In this document: positions 1 through 10,608 of the stretch, piece by piece
How the letters are laid out: the number at the start of each line of letters is the position of its first letter
Numbering within the stretch: the first letter of the stretch is position 1
Assembly (NCBI RefSeq): GCF_018873765.1
Contig: NC_057917.1
Span: 53,375,464-53,439,463 of the forward strand
Source of the DNA: Telopea speciosissima
Taxonomy: Eukaryota > Streptophyta > Magnoliopsida > Proteales > Proteaceae
Direction: 5' to 3'
DNA length: 64,000 nucleotides
Translations under genes and position numbers: made by a program
Notes under the pieces: model-generated
What the model was told of the DNA's origin: nothing
What the model saw: only the letters and a program-made list of their open reading frames with translations
Databases searched by the model: none

Positions 1-373
1 AATCCCTCTAGCCTTGATCAGACACAAAGCAATTACTAAAGGAGAGAACAAAGTTGCAAGTAGCAGCTTGAGCAATTTTTAAAAAATTCAGAGATTAGTA
101 TACCCCCGACCGAATTACTTTATTTACAGTGGCCATAGGCCATACTCCTAATCAGCCTAGGAGTGTAAATACTCCTCGCCGGCTTACTCTAACACCACCT
201 CCCCCTTCTAAATTCGTGGGAGGTGTGGTCCAAACAAAAAGTAAAAAAAAATAAATAAAAGGGTGGCTCAAGTCACTTAAATTGAACCACTGGTTCAACC
301 AGGCTGGGCCGGTTCAATTTAAAAAACACAAAACACTAAAAATAAACCAAGTATGGAAATACTATTACTACTA

Positions 374-440
374 CTACTTGGACAGCTTTTTGTTCCTCTT
401 CTTCTTGCGGATATAGTGCTTCAGCTCTGCATCACTACAT
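374..440 (-). CDS. Possible 3'-terminal coding exon of an unidentified gene
   Basis: On the minus strand a short open segment begins after a possible acceptor (TTGAAAAG at 441-448) and ends at a TAG at 374-376. It encodes a very basic tail, CSDAELKHYIRKKKRNKKLS plus a final K. The lysine/arginine-rich C-terminus looks like the end of a real protein, but I found no convincing upstream exon in the next 2 kb, which is occupied by repeats. It could be a terminal exon, a pseudogene scrap or chance. I do not recognise the family. Confidence 0.25.
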
Positions 441-1219
441 CTTTTCAACAAACACACACGCAAACAAAGAACCCCAAAGCAATCATACTACTAAGTTATC
501 CATAGAGTATGGGCTTTTAAAATAATAAAGAATAGACCAACTACTACTAATTAATGTGTATATATATATATAAGAAGGAAAGAAAACAAATTATAACCGA
601 AGAAAAGCTATGCATATAAAAAATGGAAAACTAAATAATATCCTGTCTACTTAAAGCTAGCTGGTCCACTAGGCTTGTATGAGCTCAATGGTCAAGTTTT
701 TGGTTCTCTTTGGATCTGTTCCCTCCTTGCAAGTCAGACTAGAGATGGCAGAACCTGACATGAGGAGCCATTGTTAGCTATACCCTAGGTCCCCAACAAT
801 TAAACAGGTCTGGTAGAAGTTTGGTTTTTAACTGTCATACCCAGAAGGAAACTGACATGGCATTTTATTGAGCAGCCTGGCCACCCAATCCACTCTAAGC
901 TCACACTTCTGAATTTGATTAATCAGAGGTTGGGCGGGGTTTGGGCCCTTGGTTTTTATCAGTGTTGTCAGCCTAATGGGGCCTATGCTCACTAAACCGT
1001 AGGACTGTTGGTTACACTTCAACAATAGTATAGAGGACTTGATAACCACAGTATTAGGGCTTGGATTAGACCCAAAATAGGTCAACAATAAAGACACAGA
1101 AAAGTACTTGACCCTCCAAAGCTAATAGAAATCCAATGGTTGGATTAACAATTACAGTAGGTCAAAGTAAATGGCAACTTGCTGTCAAAATTAGTAACTA
1201 TGTATAATTCTCAAACCCT

Positions 1220-2410
1220 AGGGTCGAATACCCCCAAATTAATATCAGTAGTAGGTCTTGGTTACGTTAGACACCCCTTAAATCATCTCAGTCTACTGAT
1301 GAACAGAACACAGGTTACAAGTTCAAACCAGATTTAGTAAGTAGCTAAAAACTAATCCCACAGTACCACCCGATTGAAACCACAGTTTATGTCAATGGAA
1401 TGGACTGTTATACTCCTTATGAATTCAGAAAATCTTCAAGAATTGATGGTTGGATGTGCAACCGCCTACTAATGGAATTAGAATCTAGGAATGAAATATA
1501 GCAACTTACAGATCTTAGGCAGATCCAGCCGCTGGATGTAGCTGAGATCACTATAAAATAAGGAGGCTAATGAAGAGATTACATAATGTAAGGCTAGATT
1601 ATAGGTAACCGAACCCCAAAGATAACCCACAAATGATAAACCAATCTCACATTCAAAGGCAGTCAAAACACTGCAGCCACAGGTCTAGAAATAGGGTTCA
1701 ACACCATAAAATTGACAACTTCCAAAATAGCAGTTACCCAACTTGTATGGTCCTGATATTCCTACCAAATAGAGGTCTAGTAGGGAGGATGAAACCCTAA
1801 AAATCTCAGCTCAAATTAATGGCTGGATGTAGAGATATCAGTAGGACACCGAAATAGAAACTAAATTCCGAATTAGTAACTTAGTGAATAAAAACCCAAA
1901 CCAACCGGCAGAACAAATCCAGGTTTGGATCGAGTGAAGAGGATGTTGAGGGGGATTTGTGCTCCAAAAATTAGCCAATTCCAATGGCTAGTTACAGCAG
2001 ATCTGGGCAGGAAACATGAACCGCAGGTGTGCAGCAGTTCTTCTATCAGCACTGTGCAACAGCAGCAGACTTGGGTGGTGATTAAGAGTTGATTTAGACC
2101 TTCACAAGTATTGCCGGCAGCGGTTTGTTGCAGTCTCACAGTAGCAGCAGCCAGCAGCAGAGGAGATCGATTGGAGGGTGAAGAAGAAGATAGAATAGAT
2201 AGGGGGAGGGGGGTCTCTCTCAGCCTCTCATCCTCTCACAGGAGTCAGGACACATAAACTGCCAAAGCAAGCATTCATTCATCAACTAAATCGTTGAGGA
2301 GACCCCCTGGGTCTATTACAATATATAGGACTAAGTTACTAAAGATAAAACTTGCGGCCTAAGTAACTCTAACTTAGTTGTTGTTAGACAACTATTACAG
2401 GGACAATATT
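1220..2410 (-). repeat. Degenerate LTR-like repeat, copy 1
   Basis: The stretch is similar in organisation and partly in sequence to 4400-5250 and 8613-9560. Shared blocks include TAATGTAAGGCTAG (about 1587), a run of GAGAGACCCCCC/CTCTCA-type sequence near 2200, and an ending that reads ATTCATC-AAATCGTGG-like followed by a TATATAGG box near 2326. On the minus strand the order (TATA-like box, then a purine/pyrimidine leader) resembles the LTR of the TRIM-like element at 11138. No coding capacity was seen. The boundaries are approximate and no TSD was found. Confidence 0.4.
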
Positions 2411-2466
2411 GACTTACTAAAATAGAAACAAAGATGCTGAAATTAAAAGGAAAGCAACTTAACTAA

Positions 2467-4381
2467 GGCACCGCTTGATAACCTTACCTGGTGTTTCTGT
2501 TCTGGAAGTGTGCTGCGCAACAAGAAAACATTTTTTTGTTGCGCAGCACATTTTTTTTCATTTTCTTTGCTGAGAAACTGTTTTTTACCTGCTTGGTAAA
2601 CCTGTTCTGGAAATGTTTCCAGAAGACGAATGAACACCATTAGTGCTTGATAAAATTTGTTTCTGTTTTGGAAATGTGACCAATTTGAATAAAATTTATC
2701 TTGAATAATGTATTTTAATAATATTTATCTTGAATATTGTATTTCAAACATTGTAATTAAAAAATTTCTTTCCTATTTGATGTTAATTACGATAATGCCA
2801 TTTTTTTTTTTCAATTATACCAAAAAAAGATCTTGTAAAATCCTTTTCTTACCAAAGTAGGTATAAAAATATGTCAAATTTTAAAGATGCCATTAAAATT
2901 GGGTTCTTGTGTGGATTATTAGCATAACTGACTATGCTATGAACAGCTGAATAATGAAGGAAGAGTTCTATTCAAACAGGACCCAGTCAATACTTTACAA
3001 ACAAGGAAATAAACAATAAAAATAAATTGAAACAACCCAAACTGAACCCCACGAACTGATTCTTTTAAGTGAAGCAGAAACTGAACCATGGTTCGGTTTT
3101 GAAACAGAAAATGGCCCCAAATGAAGCTGTAAGTCACTGCTTGGTTCTAGTTTTGTACAATTGCAAGAAATCCATTAAGTTACTGGTGTTCGAACTAAAG
3201 CTTTTGAACAATTCATGCTCAACAGACCAATATTTTAGCAGTGAAGGTCGAGGATCAAACACAGAACAAAGCTTTATTTTCTTTTTCTTTTTTATAATTA
3301 TTGAACATTTCAATGTTAAAAGTCCAACATCTTAAATACAAAATAAAGAAAAACTCCATTATTTTTCTGTTCCAGCTTCTAGTATTGGCAGAATTGAAAA
3401 CAAAGCTCAGCCTGAACGGATTACAGAGAGAGAAATCACATTTAACCAGACAGGGATAAGGGGAAAAAAAGTAATAAAACCAAGTTCCAAGAGTAGAGTC
3501 TATCAAACCAGAAATTAATCATTCATAAGCAATCTAACTGTTCAAATCCAACCAAACAAATCCGATATAGAGGGTTAATGAAAATACACAAAAAAATCAG
3601 AGTACAAAAAAATACTCTGATTTTTTTGGGTTTTTCTGCAAAAATCAGAGTACAAAAAAATAATAGAAGAAGAAGAAGAGTCTGACCAAAGGAAGAAGGA
3701 TAAGAAGATCACAGACGAAGAAGAACAATTTGATGAGCAGAGGTATACCTGAGTAAAATGGAGATTTGTTCTACCCACTAGATGCCTTCGATTCGGTTTC
3801 GGTGGAGAAGAATGGTAAGAAGCAAGACCAGAGCAAGGGTTTCTTGTGCTCGTTGGGGAAGATCAGAGCTATGGGTTCTTGCTCGTTGGAGAAGACGACG
3901 TCGCAAGATGCCTTCGATTCGGTTTCGGTGGAGAAGAATGGCAGGAAGCAAGACCAGAGCAAGGGTTTCTTGTGCCCGTTGGAGAAGACCAGAGCTAAGG
4001 GTTCTTGCTCGTTGGCAAAGAAATAGCTAGACGGCGAGATTGTCCCAAGCCGCCGTGGATTGATCTGTAGGAGAACCCACAGAGAGCGAGAGATCAGAGC
4101 GAGAGATCGAGAGAGCGACGAGAGAGCGAGAGAATTCCTTCGTTGAAGAATAGTGTTAGGTTTTGGGGTGGGGTTGGGTTAAAATTATCGGGCACACTTT
4201 TGAATCAGAACATGTAAGACATGTTCTGTAAAATGTCTTCTGGAGAGTAGAAATTCTGATTTATGCTCCAGAAAACAATTTATAAAGAACAGTGGTTATC
4301 AAGCAGTTTTTGTGCTCTGGTGTGTTTCTCAGCATAAAAGAACACCTGAAACTGTTTCTGGGAATGTTATCAAGCGGTGCC
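2467..4381. mobile_element. Non-autonomous PIF/Harbinger-like element
   Basis: The element is bounded by inverted termini GGCACCGCTTGATAAC on the left and, as reverse complement, GGCACCGCTTGATAAC on the right. It is flanked by a 3-bp TAA duplication (2464-2466 and 4382-4384), the signature of PIF/Harbinger insertions. Subterminal copies of the CTTGATAA motif occur near 2645 and 4300. The interior holds no transposase. It contains a strong hairpin at about 2510-2550 (TGCTGCGCAACA with its inverse across an A/T loop) and a 126-bp tandem duplication at 3781-4020. The superfamily is inferred from TIR and TSD only. Confidence 0.7.
3781..4020. repeat. 126-bp tandem duplication, about 1.9 units
   Basis: Two consecutive copies begin with GATGCCTTCGATTCGG at 3781 and 3907, so the period is 126 bp. 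They differ at a handful of positions. Both strands stay open across the repeat, giving the overlapping 60-86 aa frames seen here. That is a by-product of a period divisible by three, not evidence of a gene. It lies inside the Harbinger-like element. Confidence 0.75.
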
Positions 4382-4399
4382 TAAATAACTCACTAACTT

Positions 4400-5250
4400 G
4401 TTACCCAATTCAACTTAAAAAAGAAACAAAATTGAACTCCTGAATCCCCCATGCATAGACAAAATTGAATCTTCTAATAAAGCCTCCATGCAATCTGGTC
4501 TTGGGCCCACATGATCTTCTAATAACATTCCCACCAAGGCAATATGGCTGTGACACTGTTCACGTGAAAAGTACCATGTGAATAGCAGCTCGAGTACTGT
4601 TCACATGAACAGTAATTCGTGAGCTGTAACTTTTTCTGACTTCTATTTTAGTCCTTCACTTCTTCATGCTTCGACCTACAGCATTACACCTTCAAATTAT
4701 AGAATGGATCTGTCGGCTACAACTGAAGTTAGGAGAACCAGAAGTTAGTTGTGCCCAGGATCCCAACAGAACAGTGCCGCCAGCAGTACAGTGGTCTTCA
4801 ATCTCTTGGACAGAACTCGATGGGAGCAGCTCTTCAAGTTGTTAACAGCAACAACAACATTACTGATCGATGCCTCTCTGATCAGGCCTTGTAGCAGTCT
4901 TAGAAATAGAAACTAAAGAGAGGAGGGATATAAGAGAAAGGAGAAGGAAGAAGGGGGATATGACCAATTCCTCTCACCTATGGCCTTGGTCAGTCTCTCA
5001 CTAACCAAAAAGATTTCACACCTCTCAACTGCATCTCACAGCAGCCATGGCATAAAACCACGCTTATTCATTCATAAAAATCGTGGGTATGGACACAATG
5101 GCCCTTACAATATAGAGGTGCTGGTAGCACTCTAACAAACATAGAAAATAAATAAGAAAGAAGTCTCACGGATATATTTGGACCCTTGTACAATAAGAAA
5201 CATGAATAAAAGGAAAGATAATATCTAAGTAGTATCTAATTAAAACTCAA
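4400..5250 (-). repeat. Degenerate LTR-like repeat, copy 2
   Basis: This is related to the repeats at 1220-2410 and 8613-9560 and, in its CTGTTCACGTGAA / GTTCACATGAACAG motifs (4557-4612), to the LTRs of the TRIM-like element at 11138-12445. It lies in the opposite orientation to that element. It includes the ATTCATTCATAAAAATCGTG block near 5065. No coding sequence or precise termini were found. Confidence 0.4.
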
Positions 5251-5433
5251 AATAGAAACTACAGTAAGTCCCCCATGATTCTGGTTTTTAGTGAACCAAC
5301 TAAAACCCAGACCACATGGGCTTGGTCTGGCCTGGATCAAAGTCAAGTTGAAGAAACATGGGCCTAAGTATGTGCCTGGTTCTTCTTAGCTTTGCGATTA
5401 TAATGCTTGCTGTAATGTTTGTGTACATCACAG

Positions 5434-5526
5434 GATTCACAGCCTGACCAACCCATTGCCACCCCACAGGGAGGATGCTTATACCAGTGAATCTGCCACC
5501 ATAGATCCGCAGTACACTGCTAATGG
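5434..5526 (+). other. Doubtful upstream exon of the 5690-13181 gene
   Basis: Between an acceptor (ACATCACAG) and a good donor (GG|GTGAGAAG) one frame is open and reads LTNPLPPHREDAYTSESATI. Exon-like composition and splice sites favour an exon. However, its outgoing phase (two bases, GG) does not fit the phase-0 start of the exon at 5690: joining them directly gives an immediate TGA. It may belong to an alternative transcript, need an extra exon in between, or be spurious. Confidence 0.25.
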
Positions 5527-5689
5527 GTGAGAAGTTGAAAATGTGTGTGTTAACTGTTCAAGCAATCACCTTCTTTGAGACTTAAAAAAATTGTACTTTA
5601 ACTTGTTCTACTGTACCCTCATTTAAGCTTCATTTTGCAGTACTAGTTCTGCATTTCTGCCATGTCATTCTTTTGAATCGTTTTTTTAG

Positions 5690-8600
5690 GTGAACAAGAA
5701 TGCTGTGTTATGCAAATCGATAGATGAGTTGCTTCAGAAAGGAAGGCATGAAGTACAACATTCATCTCTGAAGGTGCTTATGCAAAAGGTGAGATAATTC
5801 ACATATGTTGTAGTTACAGTCCTGAACATTGTGGTTTTCTTGTACGCAAGGAACCAATTCTTAATATTTATTGATTGCAAAGTTTCCACTTTTCCATTTA
5901 CTGTCCTTTTATGGTCACAACTAGGCACTTGAATGTTGCTTTGTTTGTGTGTGTCTCTTGCATATATGCTGGCTCACTGTAACCCTACCTCAATGATCCC
6001 TTTCTATCCTAAATTTATTGTAGATTTTTTCCTTGGACTTGCTTTGCTAACACGTGGTATAAAACAGCTAAATGCCTATACATGTAAGAGTGGCCCTTAG
6101 TTTAACAAACCTATGATTTTTTTTTTAAATAATTTGAAAATCAATGCCCAAATATCGTGTTTTCCTTACTATGAAAGCTGCCTATATGCTTGTTCACCCT
6201 ATAAAATTATTCATTTAATATAAAGAGACAAGATAATAGAAAGTGCATGTCCATAATCTGAATCAAACAATCCTAAATTGGGGGTTTCTTTTATTTATTT
6301 ATTTTTCTTTTGAGAAGGAAATTTGGAACCAATTATGGCTAGATGAAATATATAACAAACTTTACCGATCAACTAAAGGTTGTTGGCATGCAAGATTGTT
6401 CAAGGGTTCAAGTATTGTAACCCATGTGTTTGTCTAAATAAAATTCAGCTCTTAATTTCACAAAAGATTTGCCCACAATCCAACCGTTTGGTTGACAGGT
6501 TTGAATGTTTCAAATGATATGGCTATGCAAATTGGACATTTCATTGAGCAAACATATTTCTAACCTATGAATAAAGTTTCATTTGGGATTGGACTGTTCA
6601 TCCTTTACAGGTGGTTTGGATGGTCCGATTGCTTCCTTTGGCTGTCTGTGATACACTGATTTATACTGCACCTGAGGTGTAGCTGAAATTTTCAATCTAG
6701 TTTTTTTTTTTCTTCCTTTGGGGGGGGGGGTGTTGTTGGGGTGGGGTGATGAAGGTGGGAACTTTGGGTTTGCAAGAAACTTCCATTGGAGAGGAGTGCT
6801 TCTTGGAAATGAAATTGTAGTATTTTGTGTTCCCTTGTGTTTTGCTTCAGAGTTTCTTTTACAACTTAAAATGTGCTCCAGGGAGTGACGGAGTGTGTAC
6901 TGTGGTCATCGTTAGTGATGGTGCACCTTTGGAATATCCCTGGTCAAAATTGACCTGATTGGAACTTCACATTCTTATAGGAAGTCAAAAGTATGACGGA
7001 AGGTCCAGATTTCTCCCTAGAGGATGGCTGAATTTTTTTGATTTGATTGTTTGTTGGCACTAGAAACCTTATTTATGGCAGCCTTCTCTAATCTTGGTTG
7101 AAACACCCCTTCAATGGTGCCCTTTGTATAGCAGAGGCATGTTTTGTTTTAGATGGATACTGCAGAGCCATATTGCTTTATTATATGATGAATTCATTTC
7201 ATTTTTCAGTTTTTTATTTTGGCCTTTATACAATAGCCTAGTTTATAGCCAGACAGGTTTTGACATGGAGGAAATTTTGCGGAAGTACATCCGGTATGTG
7301 ATGAATGAAAGACCCTTCAATGCAGACGTGGTTGCAGATCTAATCCAACTCAGAAAAGCTTCAATGTTGGATGATGCCACGGTTGCTGAAATTCTAAATG
7401 AGATCTCAAGGCGAATTGTGCGAGACAAAGGTAACATATTGCACCACTGTTTTTGCTATGTGGTCCTTGTGAGATATATATATATTTATTTATTTATATA
7501 TACAGTGTGTGTGTGTGTGATTTTTGTTAAGCATATAAAGCATGGGTATATTATCCAGTCAACATTTATTTGCTTCCCCTATCCCAGTAGGAAAAAATGC
7601 ATCTACAGGGGTATAGTATACGCTATAGATGAAAAATAGTGTCTGGTTCAAACAATGGTCATACAATCTTTAGGGGCAGTCATTGACCAAGTAAATATTT
7701 TCCCAAGAAAAGACGTGTAAGGAGGTTCATATGATCATTCAGGCCTATGGTAAGTGGTCCTAATAGCCTGACTACCTTACTCAGCAATTTGGAGTTTTGG
7801 GCGAAGAAACTAAAGCATGCAGATTAACAAAGGCGAGCAATGTGGAGCTTTAGACTTTTGATGTTAGATGTGGATTATTTGGTTAAAATCTTGGGGTCTA
7901 ATCAACTTTCACCTCTCACCAACTGGAAGAGTGGACTGTTAATTACAGTCATTTACTGGTTCAGCTGATTAGAAAGAAAAGAATAAGATTCTTATTGCAG
8001 ATCTTCTGCAAAGAATTTAAGTAAATTTTCGATGTTGAAAAGCTCTTTGAACTGGTTATGGAGTATTATGACTTTTTTTCCATATTGTTTGCAAAATTTC
8101 CTCAATTTCACCTTTTTTTATCATGTCAATGTAAATCTCCTTATGTGTCAAAAGACTTGGATTTGGTTCAGGGAATTGGAACATCAATACTTTAATAACA
8201 ATCAGGCTTCGGATGTATTGCTTCAACTCCACTAGGTGATGATCAGAAATTTTCGTTGATTTTTGAGGGCCATCAAGCTCTGTCATAGACCATTCTCAGA
8301 ATCATAACCAATCACCTGCTCAATTTCTAGGACTTATGCTGGAGTAGGCAAAAGTTTGCGCAAATCCATTACAAGGATGGGAATGATAGGGTAAAGAACA
8401 AGATTATAGTTTTCTATGGAGAATTAATAGCTAATTTTGGCTTTAGGGTCATTTTTCATTGTATGTTTCCCAGCAATTGGAAAATGGACAGAGAAAATGG
8501 AATAACTCTGTGAGCAAGGATCAAGAACTCAGTGCCGACACTGGTTTCGACCAGCCAAAAACCGAGATTTCCCAGGTTTCGTCCATATCTCGGTCGAAAC

Positions 8601-10565
8601 CTGGTACTTTCTTAATGTAAGGCTAGGTTGTAATCAACCCTAACCCCAAAAGATAACCCTCAACAGCAGATCCAAATAGTCCAGCAGAGCAATAGTAATT
8701 AACAGTCCACCGAAATAGAGGTAGAATCAGAAGTAGAAGGTTAGAAATTGGGGTTTTTTTCAGCCAACGAATAGATCTCTAACCTGGATCGAGTGGAGTC
8801 CTCTGAGGAAGAAATAAGTCCTTCGAATAACAGTCTGAACAGAAGATTATTTGCAGAGATATAGAAACTTGAAATTTGCAGCAGAGAAAACCTAAACAGC
8901 CAGCCGATTGAACCCAGGAGGAAAAATTCCAGATCTGTTTAATCTGTGCTCAACAGCTCTTCAAAGGCAGGTCGAGTGCAGCTTGAATGGGGCAGAAACA
9001 GCTCTCCAAACCTCACTCCTATTGGATGTAGGACAACTGAGATCTGGATTTCGAATCTTCAGCAGAAGATAGAAAATAGCAGCAGTCGGCAACTCTGGTT
9101 TGTCTCCCTCAGATCAGCAATCGAATCTGTGTTGCTATAGTTTGTCAAGGTTCTTCAAGCTTGAGTCAAATGTCCAGAATGCTCACTCGATTGCTTGGTT
9201 GCAGGTTCTTGAACAAAGCAGAAAATAGAAAGAGAGTAGAGATCAAGTAGGGAAGAAGACGGGGGAAAGGGAAAGGCTATCTCAGCCTGGGTATCTCACC
9301 CTCACAGCCCATCTCAGGACAATAATTTGCAAACTGCAAAGCTTCTTTATTCATCAAAATCGTGGAGGGCTCTCAAGAGCTCTTACGTATTTATAGCATT
9401 ATGGCTGAATAGAAAAACATACTCAAAATAGGACTCAAAATAGGTCTAGGATTCAAACTTAAACTAGGAATCTTAATTAGGATTACAACTCAATTCAAAA
9501 TAAATGACTAATTAAAAAACCAAATAAAAACCCTAACCTACAGCCCACAATTTAGTGCTGGTGTAGGGGAATCCCTACACCTACCCTATACCTACCCTAC
9601 TGCTGGTGTAGGGAAGAATCCCTACACCTGCAGCTGATGCACATCATTTTTCCAAGTCAACTCGAAACTTTGGTTTCAAGGCCCAGAAGTTGTTTTTTTT
9701 GCCCTGATTCTTGTTGTACTGCCTATTTTTGACATTTTGAACCCAATCCATGCATTAATTTCACATAGAGAACACTCAAAATAGTGCTTGTGGTTTTGAC
9801 CCAAGTGTACATTGTTCTTGGACATGGTATTGAATAAGGTTTGACCAGAACATAACTTCTTCAATATAAATCAGATTTAATCAATCTTGGATTTGTTTGA
9901 AAGCTTTCCAACAAATCCAAGATTGCTTAATTTGGTGTGCGCGAATGCTGTTTAAAATCGCTCTGAATGGAAATAAGTTTTAGACATCAAAACAAATGAA
10001 TATTTACTGCTCTTTTGGTTTTTAGCAGTGTTATATCATATTAGGATTTATGAAATTTTGAGATTTAAGAAAACCCCAACATTTAAAAGTTGAAAATTGC
10101 ATTTATTGTCGAAAATCTAGTTTTTGTTCTTGAACTGGGGGGTTTGACTTTTTATCGTTTTAGAATTTGATTTTTTAAACTATTTTTATTGGATTCAAAT
10201 AGGGGGTATTTGCTTATTTATGAATAATATCTTAAGTAAATGAAATATGAATAATTTCATTTACTTAACTGATGTTTGGCATAAATAAGTGGCTGCCTGG
10301 TTTTCGAGCCAGGTTTCCTCAAGTTTCAATGGGGATAAGTGAATTTATATAGGTGTTCAGGTCGAAACCTGGGAAATTACCAAAATATGGTTGAAACCTA
10401 TCGAAGCCATGCGAAACCAGGTCGAAAATAAAGTCAACCCACATCTGTCGCGGTAGGCTGTGAAACCGAGAAAACTCGGTCTAAACTGCAGGCTTTGACC
10501 GAGTTGTTCTTCCATGTCTGTGAGGATAAACATGTGTATCATTGTTTAACACAGTCCCAAAATCT

Positions 10566-10608
<43 letters not shown>

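Noticed and set aside
3766-4030. Overlapping 82-86 codon frames on both strands
   Set aside because: They are produced by a 126-bp tandem repeat, whose period is a multiple of three, inside a transposon.
7094-7639. 181-codon open frame taken as one gene
   Set aside because: Only 7253-7430 is coding by splice phase and conservation; the rest is intron sequence, including an AT/GT microsatellite, that happens to be open.
10567-10604. Repeat runs (GA, CT, poly-A/T at 48740, 62788 and 63001) as possible CRISPR or satellite arrays
   Set aside because: They are simple microsatellites or homopolymers without spacers or longer units; no CRISPR-like structure exists in the window.
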